A stretch of DNA of 64,000 nt from Subdoligranulum variabile. Lineage in GTDB: Bacteria > Bacillota > Clostridia > Oscillospirales > Ruminococcaceae. Shown piece by piece: positions 8,808-16,976 of the stretch. The notes under the pieces are model-generated. The model ran no database searches. It was not told the DNA's origin and was given only the letters and a program-made list of their open reading frames with translations. The DNA lies in the NCBI GenBank assembly GCA_003343905.1, contig QAKI01000063.1, forward strand, positions 1 through 64,000, given 5' to 3'. Every line of letters begins with the position of its first letter. Positions within the stretch are counted from its first letter, which is position 1. Position numbers and translations under genes: made by a program.

Positions 8808-9502
8808 CGGCCGTTCTCCTCTCCCGCGTTCCACTTATATCCCATGCCCCGGACCGTCACGATGCGCTGCGGGGCCGAAGGTTCATCCTCGATCTTGGCG
8901 CGCAGCCTGCGGATATAAACGGTCAGCGTGTTGTTGTTCAGATAATTCTCCTCGCAGTCCCACAACTTGCCCAGGATCTGGTCCGGCGTGAGCACAAGGC
9001 CCGGGTTCTCCATAAACAGGCACAGCAGGCGGTACTCGCTGGCGGTCAGTTCCACGGGAACGCCGTTTTTGCGCACCGTCCGCGCAAGGCGTTCCACCTC
9101 GATCCCATGGGAACACAGCGCGGCGTCCGGCTGGCTGAAATCGCCGCCGCGGCGCAGCAGCGCATTGACGCGGGAAAGAAAGACGGCCAGCTTGAACGGC
9201 TTGGTGATATAGTCGTCCCCGCCGATGTCCAGCCCCATGATGATGTCAGTCTCCTCATCGGCGGCGGTCAAAAACAGCAGGGGAACACGGGACGTCCGGC
9301 GGATCATGCGGCACAGATCAAGCCCGGAACCGTCCGGCAGCGATACGTCCAGGATCACCAGGTCATAGGGTCCCTGCCGCCACAGGGCTTCGGCTTCCGC
9401 ACAGGTCTGGGCGACGGTCAGCGCGTAGCCTTTCTGCTGCATGGCAAAGGTAAGCCCTCTGCGCAGGTTGGCGTCGTCCTCTACAAAAAAGATCCGTTTC
9501 AT
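8804..9502 (-). CDS. OmpR-family response regulator
   Basis: Response regulator of 232 aa. The receiver domain (1-115) has acidic residues FVEDD, the phosphoacceptor in LVILDVSLPDGSG (Asp at about residue 52) and the conserved Lys in ITKPFKL. The winged-helix output domain (about 130-225) ends with VYIRRLRAKIEDEP and VRGMGYKW. It is the first gene of the four-gene minus-strand operon with the kinase, the ATPase and the permease, which it presumably activates. Confidence 0.94.
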   Translation of the reverse strand: MKRIFFVEDDANLRRGLTFAMQQKGYALTVAQTCAEAEALWRQGPYDLVILDVSLPDGSGLDLCRMIRRTSRVPLLFLTAADEETDIIMGLDIGGDDYITKPFKLAVFLSRVNALLRRGGDFSQPDAALCSHGIEVERLARTVRKNGVPVELTASEYRLLCLFMENPGLVLTPDQILGKLWDCEENYLNNNTLTVYIRRLRAKIEDEPSAPQRIVTVRGMGYKWNAGEENGR

Positions 9503-9562
9503 GTTTCTGTCCTCTGTAGCATCGTGTTTTCAGCAAGGGGGCAATCAAAGCCCCTCTTTGCC

Positions 9563-9591
9563 ATTATAGTGCGCAGGGGCGAAGAACACAA
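9563..9591 (-). promoter_or_regulatory. Promoter of the two-component/ABC operon
   Basis: On the minus strand: TTGTGT (9586-9591), 17-base spacer, TATAAT (9563-9568). The leader to the response regulator start is about 60 bases. Confidence 0.7.
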
Positions 9592-9637
9592 GCAAAAACG
9601 TCGGCGGCCGGTCTGTACAGCCCAGATATGGTTGTGC

Positions 9638-9643
9638 TATAAT
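9638..9643 (+). promoter_or_regulatory. Possible -10 box for the small membrane protein
   Basis: A perfect TATAAT lies 32 bases before the next plus-strand start. No convincing -35 box is seen at the right distance, so it would be a weak or activator-dependent promoter. Confidence 0.45.
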
Positions 9644-9675
9644 AGACCCAACACAACAGAAAGCGGGGGAGAAAG

Positions 9676-10080
9676 ATGGGCAGACTATCGCAGTTGGGGG
9701 CCTTGTCCAACTGGGTGGACAACCAGGAAAAAATGATCTTTGCCCGGCGGGTGCTGACGAAAGAACAATACGGTCAGCTGCGCCGCTCCTACTGCCAGCT
9801 GTTCTGGGCCCAACTGGGGCCGGTTCTGGCGCTTGCGGTGTTAGAGCTGGCGGTGCTGCTCTTTATGCCGGCGTCCGCCGTGCCCGCTGAGTTCGGGGAC
9901 CTGAAATTGGCGATCCTGATGCTGGCACCTGCGCTGTTTATCTTCCCGTTTTATACCGTCTGGATGTTCGTGACCCAGTTGGCCTTCGGGCGGCTGTGGC
10001 ACCGGTATAGCCGCTGGTATAAAAACGGCAAGGGGACGGAAGAACTGAAGGCACTGTTTGCCAGCCCCCGGAAGAAATAA
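9676..10080 (+). CDS. Small membrane protein of unknown function
   Basis: Protein of 134 aa. An N-terminal hydrophilic part of about 45 residues is followed by two hydrophobic helices (about 50-68 and 78-100) and a basic C-terminus. I do not recognise the family. GGGGGAGAAAG lies right before the ATG. It has its own TATAAT box, is divergent from the response regulator operon, and lies 105 bases before the ArsC-like gene. Confidence 0.7.
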   Translation: MGRLSQLGALSNWVDNQEKMIFARRVLTKEQYGQLRRSYCQLFWAQLGPVLALAVLELAVLLFMPASAVPAEFGDLKLAILMLAPALFIFPFYTVWMFVTQLAFGRLWHRYSRWYKNGKGTEELKALFASPRKK

Positions 10081-10185
10081 GATCGCGGCAGAAACGCGCT
10101 GCCCGAAAGGACCGAAAACCGGCCCCCTTGCGTTTGGCGCACACCGGGGCCGTGCCATACTACATTCAGAAAGGAAGTGTGACGG

Positions 10186-10539
10186 ATGCTGTTTTTGCTT
10201 TATCCGCCCTGTTCGACCTGCCAGAAAGCCAAAAAGTGGCTGGACGACCACGGGATCGCCTATGAGGCGCGCGACATCAAACAGAATAACCCCACGCAGG
10301 AGGAACTGCGCCAGTGGATAGCCCGCAGCGGGTTGCCGCTCAAGCGGTTTTTCAACACCAGCGGCCAGATCTACCGCGGCCTGCAGCTCAAGGAAAAACT
10401 TCCCACGATGACGGAAGACGAACAGTTGGCGCTGCTGGCCAGCGACGGCATGCTGGTCAAACGCCCGCTGATCGTCGGGGAGGATTTTGTGCTGGTCGGC
10501 TTCAAGGCGGCCGAATGGGAAAAGACCCTGCTAAAATAA
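10186..10539 (+). CDS. ArsC/Spx-family thioredoxin-fold protein
   Basis: Cytosolic protein of 117 aa in the ArsC/Spx/MgsR/YffB family. The CxxC pair is in PPCSTCQKA near residues 8-12, and the conserved LLASDGMLVKRPLIV is near residue 85, as in arsenate-reductase-like proteins. No arsenic genes are nearby. Full Spx also needs RNA polymerase contacts that cannot be judged by eye, so it could be a redox regulator or a reductase. It has a good GGAAG site and lies 13 bases before pepF. Confidence 0.85.
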   Translation: MLFLLYPPCSTCQKAKKWLDDHGIAYEARDIKQNNPTQEELRQWIARSGLPLKRFFNTSGQIYRGLQLKEKLPTMTEDEQLALLASDGMLVKRPLIVGEDFVLVGFKAAEWEKTLLK

Positions 10540-10552
10540 AGGAGGCTTTTGT

Positions 10553-12358
10553 ATGCCGGATACCGAAGTGCTGCAGGAACGCAGCGCCATGGACCCGCAG
10601 TACCAGTGGGACCTTACGCCGATGTATCAGGACGACGCCGCGTGGGAAAAGGAACTTTCGACGCTGGACGCCCAGTTGGAAAAGCTGACGGCGTTTGCCG
10701 GTACGCTGCGGGACCCCGGGACCATCGCGGATTACCTGGACGCCGCCACGGCCTTTGGCCGGACACTGTCCAACCTGTATTGCTACGCTTCGCTGCGCCG
10801 CAGCGAGGATACCCGCGCCGAGGCCGGGCAGCGGATGTATGCCCGCATCACGGCCAAATATGTGCAGGCCATGGCGGCTATCTCTTTTGCCGAGCCGGAG
10901 ATCCTCTCTCTGCCGGAAGAAACGCTGCGGGCCGTCACGCAGGATCCCCGGCTGGCGACGCACCGCTTCACGCTGGAAAACCTGCTGCGCCAAAAGCCCC
11001 ACACGCTCAGCGCGGCGGAAGAAAAACTGCTGGCGACCTTTGGGGAAGCCCTGGGCGCACCGTCGGAAGTGGCGGACAATCTGCAGGATGCCGACCTTGT
11101 CTTTGACCCGGTGCAGAACAGCGCCGGGGAAACGGTGGAAGTGACCGGCTCCAACTATATCATGCTGCAGATGTCGCCGGACCGCACGCTGCGCCGCAAT
11201 GCCTTTGCCAGCTTCTACAAGGGCTACCGCCAGCACATCAACACGTTTGCTTCGGCGTATGCGGGGGCCGTCAAGGCGGCCACGGCGGAAGCGTCGGTCC
11301 GCCATTACGATTCTTCCCGCGCCATGTCGATGGCGGGGGAGAACATCCCCGCGGAAGTGTATGACAACCTGATCGAAGCCGTGCACCGGCACATGCCCGC
11401 CATGTACCGCTATGTGGCGCTGCGCAAAAAGATCCTCGGTCTCGACGAGCTGCACTACTATGATGTCTATGCGCCGCTGGCGTCGGAAGTGAAGGTGCGC
11501 TACACCTATGAGCAGGCGCAGCAGATGGTGCTGGACGCCGTCGCGCCGCTGGGGGCGGACTATGGCCGCATGGTGCGCCGGGCCTTTGCGGATCGCTGGA
11601 TCGACGTATTCCCCAACAAGGGCAAGAGCGGCGGCGCTTATTCTTCCGGCACCTATGACTCGAACCCCTATATCCTCACCAACTTTACGGGCACACTGGA
11701 CAGCGTTTCCACGATCGCGCATGAGATGGGCCACAGCCTGCACACCTGGCTGTCCAACCACAACCAGCCGCCCCAGTACGCGGATTATACGCTGTTTGTG
11801 GCCGAGGTGGCTTCCACCGTCAACGAGAACCTGCTGATCGAACAGCTTCTCCAAAAAGAGCAGGACCCCGCCATGCGGATGTATCTGCTCAATCAATATC
11901 TGGAGAACTTTAAGGGCACGGTGTACCGCCAGACCATGTTTGCGGAATTTGAGCGGGAAGCCCACGCGATGGCGGAACGGGGCGAGGCGCTGAACCCGGC
12001 GGCCCTGAATGCGCTGTACAAACGTCTTGTTGGGGAATACTTCGGGCCGGAACTGGTCATGGATGACGAGGTCCAGTACGAGTGGGCGCGCATCCCGCAT
12101 TTCTACCGCCCGTTCTATGTATATAAATACGCCACGGGCTATTCAACGGCGGTGGCGCTCTCGGAAGCGATCCTGCGGGAAGGGGAGCCCGCCGTGCGCC
12201 GGTACAAGGAATTCCTCTCCATGGGCGGCAGCGCCTACCCGCTGGACGAACTGCGTCATGCGGGCGTCGATCTGGCGACCCCGGCCCCGGTGGAAGCGGC
12301 CCTGCAAAAATTTGAACGCATCCTTGATGATGCCGAGGCGACGCTGGCCCGCCTGTAA
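10553..12358 (+). CDS. pepF: Oligoendopeptidase F (M3 family)
   Basis: Cytosolic zinc metallopeptidase of 601 aa, the normal length for PepF. The zinc site IAHEMGHSLHTW is near residue 387, followed by the third ligand region EVASTVNENLL. The C-terminal M3 core includes FKGTVYRQTMFAEFE and YEWARIPHFY. It cleaves oligopeptides of roughly 7-17 residues. The ATG at 10553 has AAAGGAGG at a good distance. The gene follows the ArsC-like gene in probable cotranscription and ends before a strong terminator. Confidence 0.95.
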   Translation: MPDTEVLQERSAMDPQYQWDLTPMYQDDAAWEKELSTLDAQLEKLTAFAGTLRDPGTIADYLDAATAFGRTLSNLYCYASLRRSEDTRAEAGQRMYARITAKYVQAMAAISFAEPEILSLPEETLRAVTQDPRLATHRFTLENLLRQKPHTLSAAEEKLLATFGEALGAPSEVADNLQDADLVFDPVQNSAGETVEVTGSNYIMLQMSPDRTLRRNAFASFYKGYRQHINTFASAYAGAVKAATAEASVRHYDSSRAMSMAGENIPAEVYDNLIEAVHRHMPAMYRYVALRKKILGLDELHYYDVYAPLASEVKVRYTYEQAQQMVLDAVAPLGADYGRMVRRAFADRWIDVFPNKGKSGGAYSSGTYDSNPYILTNFTGTLDSVSTIAHEMGHSLHTWLSNHNQPPQYADYTLFVAEVASTVNENLLIEQLLQKEQDPAMRMYLLNQYLENFKGTVYRQTMFAEFEREAHAMAERGEALNPAALNALYKRLVGEYFGPELVMDDEVQYEWARIPHFYRPFYVYKYATGYSTAVALSEAILREGEPAVRRYKEFLSMGGSAYPLDELRHAGVDLATPAPVEAALQKFERILDDAEATLARL

Positions 12359-12402
12359 ACGCCGGCGCCGTCTTTCTCTTGCATCCTGATACGGGTAAAC
12401 AG

Positions 12403-12440
12403 AAAAAACCGCATCCCGCGGCTGCGGGATGCGGTTTTGC
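12403..12440. terminator. Bidirectional terminator
   Basis: A 12-bp stem, ACCGCATCCCGC with GCGGGATGCGGT, has A-rich sequence on the left and TTTT on the right. It can stop pepF from the left and the alanine-rich gene from the right. Confidence 0.8.
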
Positions 12441-12481
12441 GTTCCGTTAAAATATGAGGTCGAATCCTAACAGGGGAGTTC

Positions 12482-13153
12482 TCAGCCGAGGATGGCGGCA
12501 ATGTAAGCGGCTTCCTGCGCGGCGATCTGCGCCTGGTAGTTGCGAACAGCGGCAGCATACGCGGCTTCACGCTGATCGGCAGCGGCCTGGGTGGAGCGGC
12601 CGGCGGCAACAACGGCAGCGGCGTCGGCATCAGCCTGTGCCTGGGCAGCCTTGGCAGCGGCCAGAACGGCGGCCACATCGGCGTCGGCCTTGGCCTGGGC
12701 GTTACGGGCGGCAGCCATCACAGCGGCGGTATACGCAGCCTCGTGCGCGGCGATCTGGCCCTGATAATCCTTCACAGCGGCCAGGTAGGCAGCTTCCTTC
12801 GCAGCGATCTGATCCTGGTAATCTTTGACCGCGGCGGCATATCCGGCTTCACGGCGGTCAGCGGCGGCCTGCGCGGCATTCCCGGCGGCGATCACAGCGG
12901 CGACTTCGGCATCCGCTTTGGCCTGGGCAGCCTTACCGGCAGCAATTACGGCCTGGCATTCGGCGTCAGCCTTTGCCTGGGCCTGCTGCGCGGCGGCCTG
13001 GACCGCGGCGGCGTAGGCGGATTCTTTGGCGGTCACCTCAGCCTGATAGGCTTTCACAGCAGCAAGATAGTCGCTGTTGGCATCGGCGAAGGCCGTTACG
13101 GAAAAAGCAGAGACCATGCAGACAGAAAGCAGGAACGCGAGCAGTTTTTTCAT
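12482..13153 (-). CDS. Secreted alanine-rich 18-residue-repeat helical protein
   Basis: Protein of 223 aa with a clear Sec signal peptide (MKKLLAFLLSVCMVSAFSVTAFA, cleaved about residue 24). From residue 29 the whole mature chain divides into ten repeat units. Eight are exactly 18 residues and two (units 4 and 9) are 22, ending with a seven-residue tail. Typical units are EVAAVIAAGNAAQAAADR and YLAAVKDYQGQIAAHEAA. Units 2-5 and 7-10 form a longer duplication. Eighteen residues equal five turns of an ideal helix, so a long, nearly straight helix or coiled coil is expected. There is no LPXTG, lipobox or late cysteine pair. Function unknown. AAGGAGG lies before the ATG. The start and frame are certain; the role is not. 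Confidence 0.88.
   Translation of the reverse strand: MKKLLAFLLSVCMVSAFSVTAFADANSDYLAAVKAYQAEVTAKESAYAAAVQAAAQQAQAKADAECQAVIAAGKAAQAKADAEVAAVIAAGNAAQAAADRREAGYAAAVKDYQDQIAAKEAAYLAAVKDYQGQIAAHEAAYTAAVMAAARNAQAKADADVAAVLAAAKAAQAQADADAAAVVAAGRSTQAAADQREAAYAAAVRNYQAQIAAQEAAYIAAILG
12520..13070 (-). repeat. Tandem 54-base coding repeats
   Basis: The mature part of the alanine-rich gene consists of degenerate 54-base units (two of 66 bases) with recurring GCGGC-rich words. A larger copy of about 243 bases seems to have been duplicated: the protein stretch starting YAAAVQAAAQ and that starting YTAAVMAAAR align without gaps over about 81 residues. Confidence 0.75.
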
Positions 13154-13178
13154 AATTGATACCTCCTTAATATTATGC

Positions 13179-13235
13179 GCTCCCTGCAGGGAGCTTTTAC
13201 AATTTGATTATAGCAAAGCTGCGGCGGGTCTGCAA
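13179..13235 (-). promoter_or_regulatory. Promoter and palindromic leader of the alanine-rich gene
   Basis: On the minus strand: TTGCAG (13230-13235), 17-base spacer, TATAAT (13207-13212). The leader holds a perfect 16-base palindrome, GCTCCCTGCAGGGAGC (13179-13194), just before the Shine-Dalgarno site. It could be an operator or an RNA hairpin that protects the transcript. Confidence 0.65.
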
Positions 13236-13604
13236 TAGAAATGCAGGGAGGATTCGAAAAACATTGAACGCAAAATTTATGCAAGTTGCACAAAACAGCG
13301 CCATAAATCAAAAGATAAATCGCTTTTTGCCCAATTTCCGCCGCTTATATCATGAAGATTCCATGAAATAAGTCCCGGATTTTGTATTTCACGTCTGCGC
13401 AGGCAGGACGTGCAGGGGGCTTTCTACATTATATTACTGGAACGCCGCACGCTGCGCGGGCACCAAGTAGGGAACACACCAGTCCCGCACCGCCCGGCGG
13501 GCAGGGGAACGGCCATACAGGCCGCAAAATACCGGTTCCAAGGGGGCAAAAACCATAAAATCACTTTTTTACACGATTTTTTACGAATTTTTTTGGCAAT
13601 ACTC
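13236..13604. other. Non-coding stretch upstream of the str operon
   Basis: About 370 bases with no supported gene. A short plus-strand reading frame here has no ribosome binding site or family resemblance. One small hairpin is visible: CACGTC at 13390-13395 with GACGTG at 13407-13412. The last 60 bases become T-rich just before the ribosomal protein promoter. Confidence 0.5.
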
Positions 13605-13633
13605 TTGACAATACGGCGTCCATCCTATAAAAT
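13605..13633 (+). promoter_or_regulatory. Promoter of the str operon
   Basis: TTGACA (13605-13610), 17-base spacer, TAAAAT (13628-13633), with a T-rich upstream region like an UP element. The leader to rpsL is about 85 bases. Confidence 0.75.
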
Positions 13634-13723
13634 ACTCAATGCGTGAGTTCGTGGGAGAAGTGCGGCCATCCGGCCAGACGATTTTTACGAACCACGTGAA
13701 TACGTGAAGAAAGGAGAAAAGAA

Positions 13724-14149
13724 ATGCCTACTTTTAACCAGCTCGTGCGCAAAGGCCGTGAGGTCCTGGTACACAAAAGCACCGCCCCTGCTCTTCAGAA
13801 GAGCTACAACTCCCAGAAGAAGCAGTACACCAATCTGAACAGCCCTCAGAAGCGTGGCGTCTGCACTGCAGTTCGTACCATGACCCCCAAGAAGCCGAAC
13901 TCTGCTCTGCGTAAAGTTGCCCGTGTCCGTCTCACGAATGGTATCGAGGTTACCTCCTACATTCCTGGTATCGGCCATAACCTGCAAGAGCATAGCGTCG
14001 TTCTGATCCGCGGCGGCCGTGTCAAGGATCTGCCCGGTGTCCGTTACCACATCATCCGTGGCACGCTGGACACCCAGGGTGTTGCGAACCGCAACCAGGC
14101 CCGCAGCAAGTACGGTGCTAAGCGCCCCAAGGCCGGTGCCAAGAAGTAA
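13724..14149 (+). CDS. rpsL: 30S ribosomal protein S12
   Basis: Ribosomal decoding-site protein of 141 aa with the invariant TMTPKKPNSALRKVARVRL stretch near residues 46-64. The lysines at the sites where streptomycin-resistance changes occur appear wild type. AAGGAGAAAAG precedes the ATG. It is first in the classical order rpsL-rpsG-fusA-tuf, and codon use is strongly biased as expected for a highly expressed gene. Confidence 0.98.
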   Translation: MPTFNQLVRKGREVLVHKSTAPALQKSYNSQKKQYTNLNSPQKRGVCTAVRTMTPKKPNSALRKVARVRLTNGIEVTSYIPGIGHNLQEHSVVLIRGGRVKDLPGVRYHIIRGTLDTQGVANRNQARSKYGAKRPKAGAKK

Positions 14150-14257
14150 GGAAACATCTTTTCGCCATAAAATAGGCCCCGCCTTTTTGTGGCACAACGG
14201 GAGTTTCTTTGACTTTCGAGTACCGATGATATCATTTGTGTGAAGGAGGGAAGAAAG

Positions 14258-14728
14258 ATGCCCAGAAGAGGTAATATCGCAAAACGCGAAGTTCTGGCCG
14301 ATCCTATTTACAATTCCAAAGTGGTCACCCGTCTTGTCAACTACATCATGCTGGACGGCAAGAAGGGCGTTGCCCAGGAGATCGTTTACGATGCGTTCAA
14401 CATCGTGAAGGAAAAGACCGGCAACGATCCGCTGGAGATGTTCGAGAAGGCGATGGAAAACATCATGCCCAACCTCGAATGCAAGACCCGCCGTGTCGGC
14501 GGCGCCAACTACCAGGTCCCCCTGGAGGTCAGCCCCGCCCGTCGCGAGACCCTCGGCCTGCGCTGGCTGACCCAGTACAGCCGCAGCCGTGGTGAAAAGA
14601 CCATGTCCGCCCGTCTGGCGGCCGAGATCATCGACGCCACCAACGGTGTCGGCGGCGCTGTCAAGAAGCGCGAAGATACTCACAAGATGGCCGAGGCCAA
14701 CAAGGCTTTTGCCCACTATCGTTATTGA
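14258..14728 (+). CDS. rpsG: 30S ribosomal protein S7
   Basis: 156 aa, starting MPRRGNIAKREVLADPIYNS. It binds the 3' major domain of 16S rRNA and nucleates head assembly. The ATG at 14258 is chosen because GAAGGAGGG lies nine bases upstream; an in-frame start at 14240 would include that site in the coding region. In enteric bacteria S7 represses its own operon, but I see no obvious leader structure for that in the 108 bases before it. Confidence 0.97.
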   Translation: MPRRGNIAKREVLADPIYNSKVVTRLVNYIMLDGKKGVAQEIVYDAFNIVKEKTGNDPLEMFEKAMENIMPNLECKTRRVGGANYQVPLEVSPARRETLGLRWLTQYSRSRGEKTMSARLAAEIIDATNGVGGAVKKREDTHKMAEANKAFAHYRY

Positions 14729-14753
14729 TTCGCTGTCTTAGGAGGTTAAAGCC

Positions 14754-16880
14754 ATGGCAACGCCGAGAGACGTATCTCTGCAAATGACCAGAAACATCGG
14801 TATCATGGCCCACATCGACGCAGGCAAGACCACCACCACCGAGCGTATCCTGTACTACACCGGTATCAACCACAAGATCGGTGAAGTGCACGACGGTGCT
14901 GCGACGATGGACTGGATGGAGCAGGAACAGGAACGTGGTATCACCATCACTTCCGCTGCGACCACCTGCTACTGGAGCCATACCGAGACTCAGCACGATC
15001 CGGCTCTGTTCAAAAAGAACCGTCATCGTATCAACATCATCGACACCCCGGGCCACGTGGACTTCACTGTTGAGGTCCAGCGTTCCCTGCGCGTCCTGGA
15101 CGGTTCTGTGACCGTTCTGGCTGCCAAGGGCGGCGTTGAGCCCCAGTCCGAGACCGTTTGGCGTCAGGCCAACGAGTACAAGGTCCCCCGCATGGTCTAC
15201 GTCAACAAGATGGATACCATGGGTGCCGATTTCTTCCGCTGCGTGCAGATGCTGCATGACCGCCTGCATGCCAACGGTGTGCCCATCCAGCTGCCCATCG
15301 GTCAGGAAGATACCTTCAAGGGTATCGTCGACCTGATCGATATGAAGGCTGACGTCTACTACGACGATATGGGCAACGACGTCCGCGTCGAGGAGATCCC
15401 CGACGACATGAAGGAGCAGGCCCAGGAGTACCGCGATAAACTCATCGAGGCCGTGGCCGAGACCGACGAAGAGCTGATGATGAAGTACCTGGAAGGCGAA
15501 GAGCTGACCAAGGAAGAAATCAAGGCTGCGCTGCGCAAGGCTACCATCTCCAACGAGATCGTGCCCGTCGTCTGTGGCTCCTCCTACAAGAACCGCGGCG
15601 TGCAGAAGCTGCTGGATGCCATCGTGGACTATATGCCGGCTCCGACCGACATTGCCGCCATCAAGGGCACCAACCCCGAAACCGGCGAGGAAGAGGACCG
15701 CATCTCTTCGGATGACGCTCCGTTCGCCGCTCTGGCGTTCAAGATCATGACCGACCCCTATGTGGGCAAGCTGTGCTTCTTCCGTGTGTACTCCGGTACG
15801 CTGGATGCCGGCACCACCGTCTACAACTCGGTCAAGGATCAGAATGAGCGCATCGGCCGTATCCTGCAGATGCACGCCAACAACCGTAAGGATATCGACA
15901 CCGTCTACGCGGGCGATATCGCTGCGGCTGTGGGCTTGAAGAACACCACCACCGGCGACACCCTGTGCGACGAGAAGCATCCCATCATCCTGGAGAGCAT
16001 GAACTTCCCCGACCCGGTTATCCGCGTGGCGATCGAGCCCAAGACCAAGGCCGGCTCCGAGAAGATGGGCATCGCTCTGGCGAAGCTCGCGGAAGAAGAC
16101 CCGACCTTCAAGACCTGGACCGACGAAGAGACCGGCCAGACCATCATCGCCGGCATGGGCGAGCTCCATCTGGAGATCATCGTCGACCGTCTGCTGCGTG
16201 AGTTCAAGGTCGAAGCCAACGTCGGCGCTCCGCAGGTTGCGTACCGCGAAACCATTCGCAAGTCCGCCAACCAGGAGACCAAGTACGCCCGCCAGTCCGG
16301 CGGTAAGGGCCAGTACGGTCACGTCAAGATCAAGCTGGAGCCCAACCCCGGCAAGGGTTACGAGTTCGTCAACGCTGTCGTTGGCGGCGCGATCCCGAAG
16401 GAATATATCCCCGCTGTCGACAGTGGTATCCAGGGCGCGATGAAGGCCGGTATTCTGGCCGGTTACCCCGTCGTGGATGTCAAGGTCACCCTGTGGGATG
16501 GTTCCTATCATGAAGTTGACTCCTCTGAAATGGCGTTCTCCATCGCCGGCTCCATGGCTTTTAAGGAAGCCATGAAGAAGTGCGATCCCGTCATCATGGA
16601 GCCCATCATGAAGGTTGACGTCATCGTTCCTGACGAGTATATGGGCAACGTCATCGGCGACCTGAACAGCCGCCGCGGCCAGATCCATAACCAGGAATCC
16701 CAGGACGGCACCGCGCGCGTTACCGCCATGGTCCCCCTGTCCGAGATGTTCGGCTACGCCACCGACCTGCGTTCCAAGACCCAGGGCCGTGGCCAGTACT
16801 CCATGGAGCCGGATGATTACCAGCAGGTTCCCAAGAACATTGCGGACAAGATCATGACCGACCGCGCCAACAAAGGTTAA
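14754..16880 (+). CDS. fusA: Elongation factor G
   Basis: Translocase GTPase of 708 aa. G1 AHIDAGKTTTTER is near residue 20, the G2/G3 region includes RGITITSAATT and DTPGHVDFTVEV, and G4 is VNKMD. C-terminal domains IV-V end with GRGQYSMEPDDYQQVP. AGGAGG precedes the ATG, and the gene is 25 bases behind rpsG. This is the canonical full-length EF-G, not a tetracycline-protection or EF-G2 paralogue, judging by operon position and codon bias. Confidence 0.98.
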   Translation: MATPRDVSLQMTRNIGIMAHIDAGKTTTTERILYYTGINHKIGEVHDGAATMDWMEQEQERGITITSAATTCYWSHTETQHDPALFKKNRHRINIIDTPGHVDFTVEVQRSLRVLDGSVTVLAAKGGVEPQSETVWRQANEYKVPRMVYVNKMDTMGADFFRCVQMLHDRLHANGVPIQLPIGQEDTFKGIVDLIDMKADVYYDDMGNDVRVEEIPDDMKEQAQEYRDKLIEAVAETDEELMMKYLEGEELTKEEIKAALRKATISNEIVPVVCGSSYKNRGVQKLLDAIVDYMPAPTDIAAIKGTNPETGEEEDRISSDDAPFAALAFKIMTDPYVGKLCFFRVYSGTLDAGTTVYNSVKDQNERIGRILQMHANNRKDIDTVYAGDIAAAVGLKNTTTGDTLCDEKHPIILESMNFPDPVIRVAIEPKTKAGSEKMGIALAKLAEEDPTFKTWTDEETGQTIIAGMGELHLEIIVDRLLREFKVEANVGAPQVAYRETIRKSANQETKYARQSGGKGQYGHVKIKLEPNPGKGYEFVNAVVGGAIPKEYIPAVDSGIQGAMKAGILAGYPVVDVKVTLWDGSYHEVDSSEMAFSIAGSMAFKEAMKKCDPVIMEPIMKVDVIVPDEYMGNVIGDLNSRRGQIHNQESQDGTARVTAMVPLSEMFGYATDLRSKTQGRGQYSMEPDDYQQVPKNIADKIMTDRANKG

Positions 16881-16895
16881 TTTATAAAGTTATAC

Positions 16896-16924
16896 TTGAT
16901 TTTTTGCAAAGAATCTAGTATGAT
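16896..16924 (+). promoter_or_regulatory. Separate promoter for tuf
   Basis: TTGATT (16896-16901), 17-base spacer, TATGAT (16919-16924), between fusA and tuf, so tuf can be transcribed on its own as well as by read-through. Confidence 0.65.
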
Positions 16925-16976
16925 AGCCTTATCCAAGGCCAACCAAAATTGTTCTAATTAAAGGAGGATACTTCCA

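Noticed and set aside
12482..13153. CRISPR-like or satellite array suspected from repeated GC words
   Set aside because: The repeats are in-frame coding units without spacers of unrelated sequence.
12454..13159. Plus-strand frames opposite the alanine-rich gene (Gly/Arg-rich)
   Set aside because: The minus-strand frame has a signal peptide, ribosome site, promoter and protein repeats; the Gly-rich frames are only its mirror.
13410..13646. A 78-codon frame in the gap before rpsL
   Set aside because: No Shine-Dalgarno site, it runs through the str promoter, and the sequence looks random.
14661..16688. Long minus-strand open frame opposite fusA
   Set aside because: Antisense of a highly biased gene; such shadows come from codon use.
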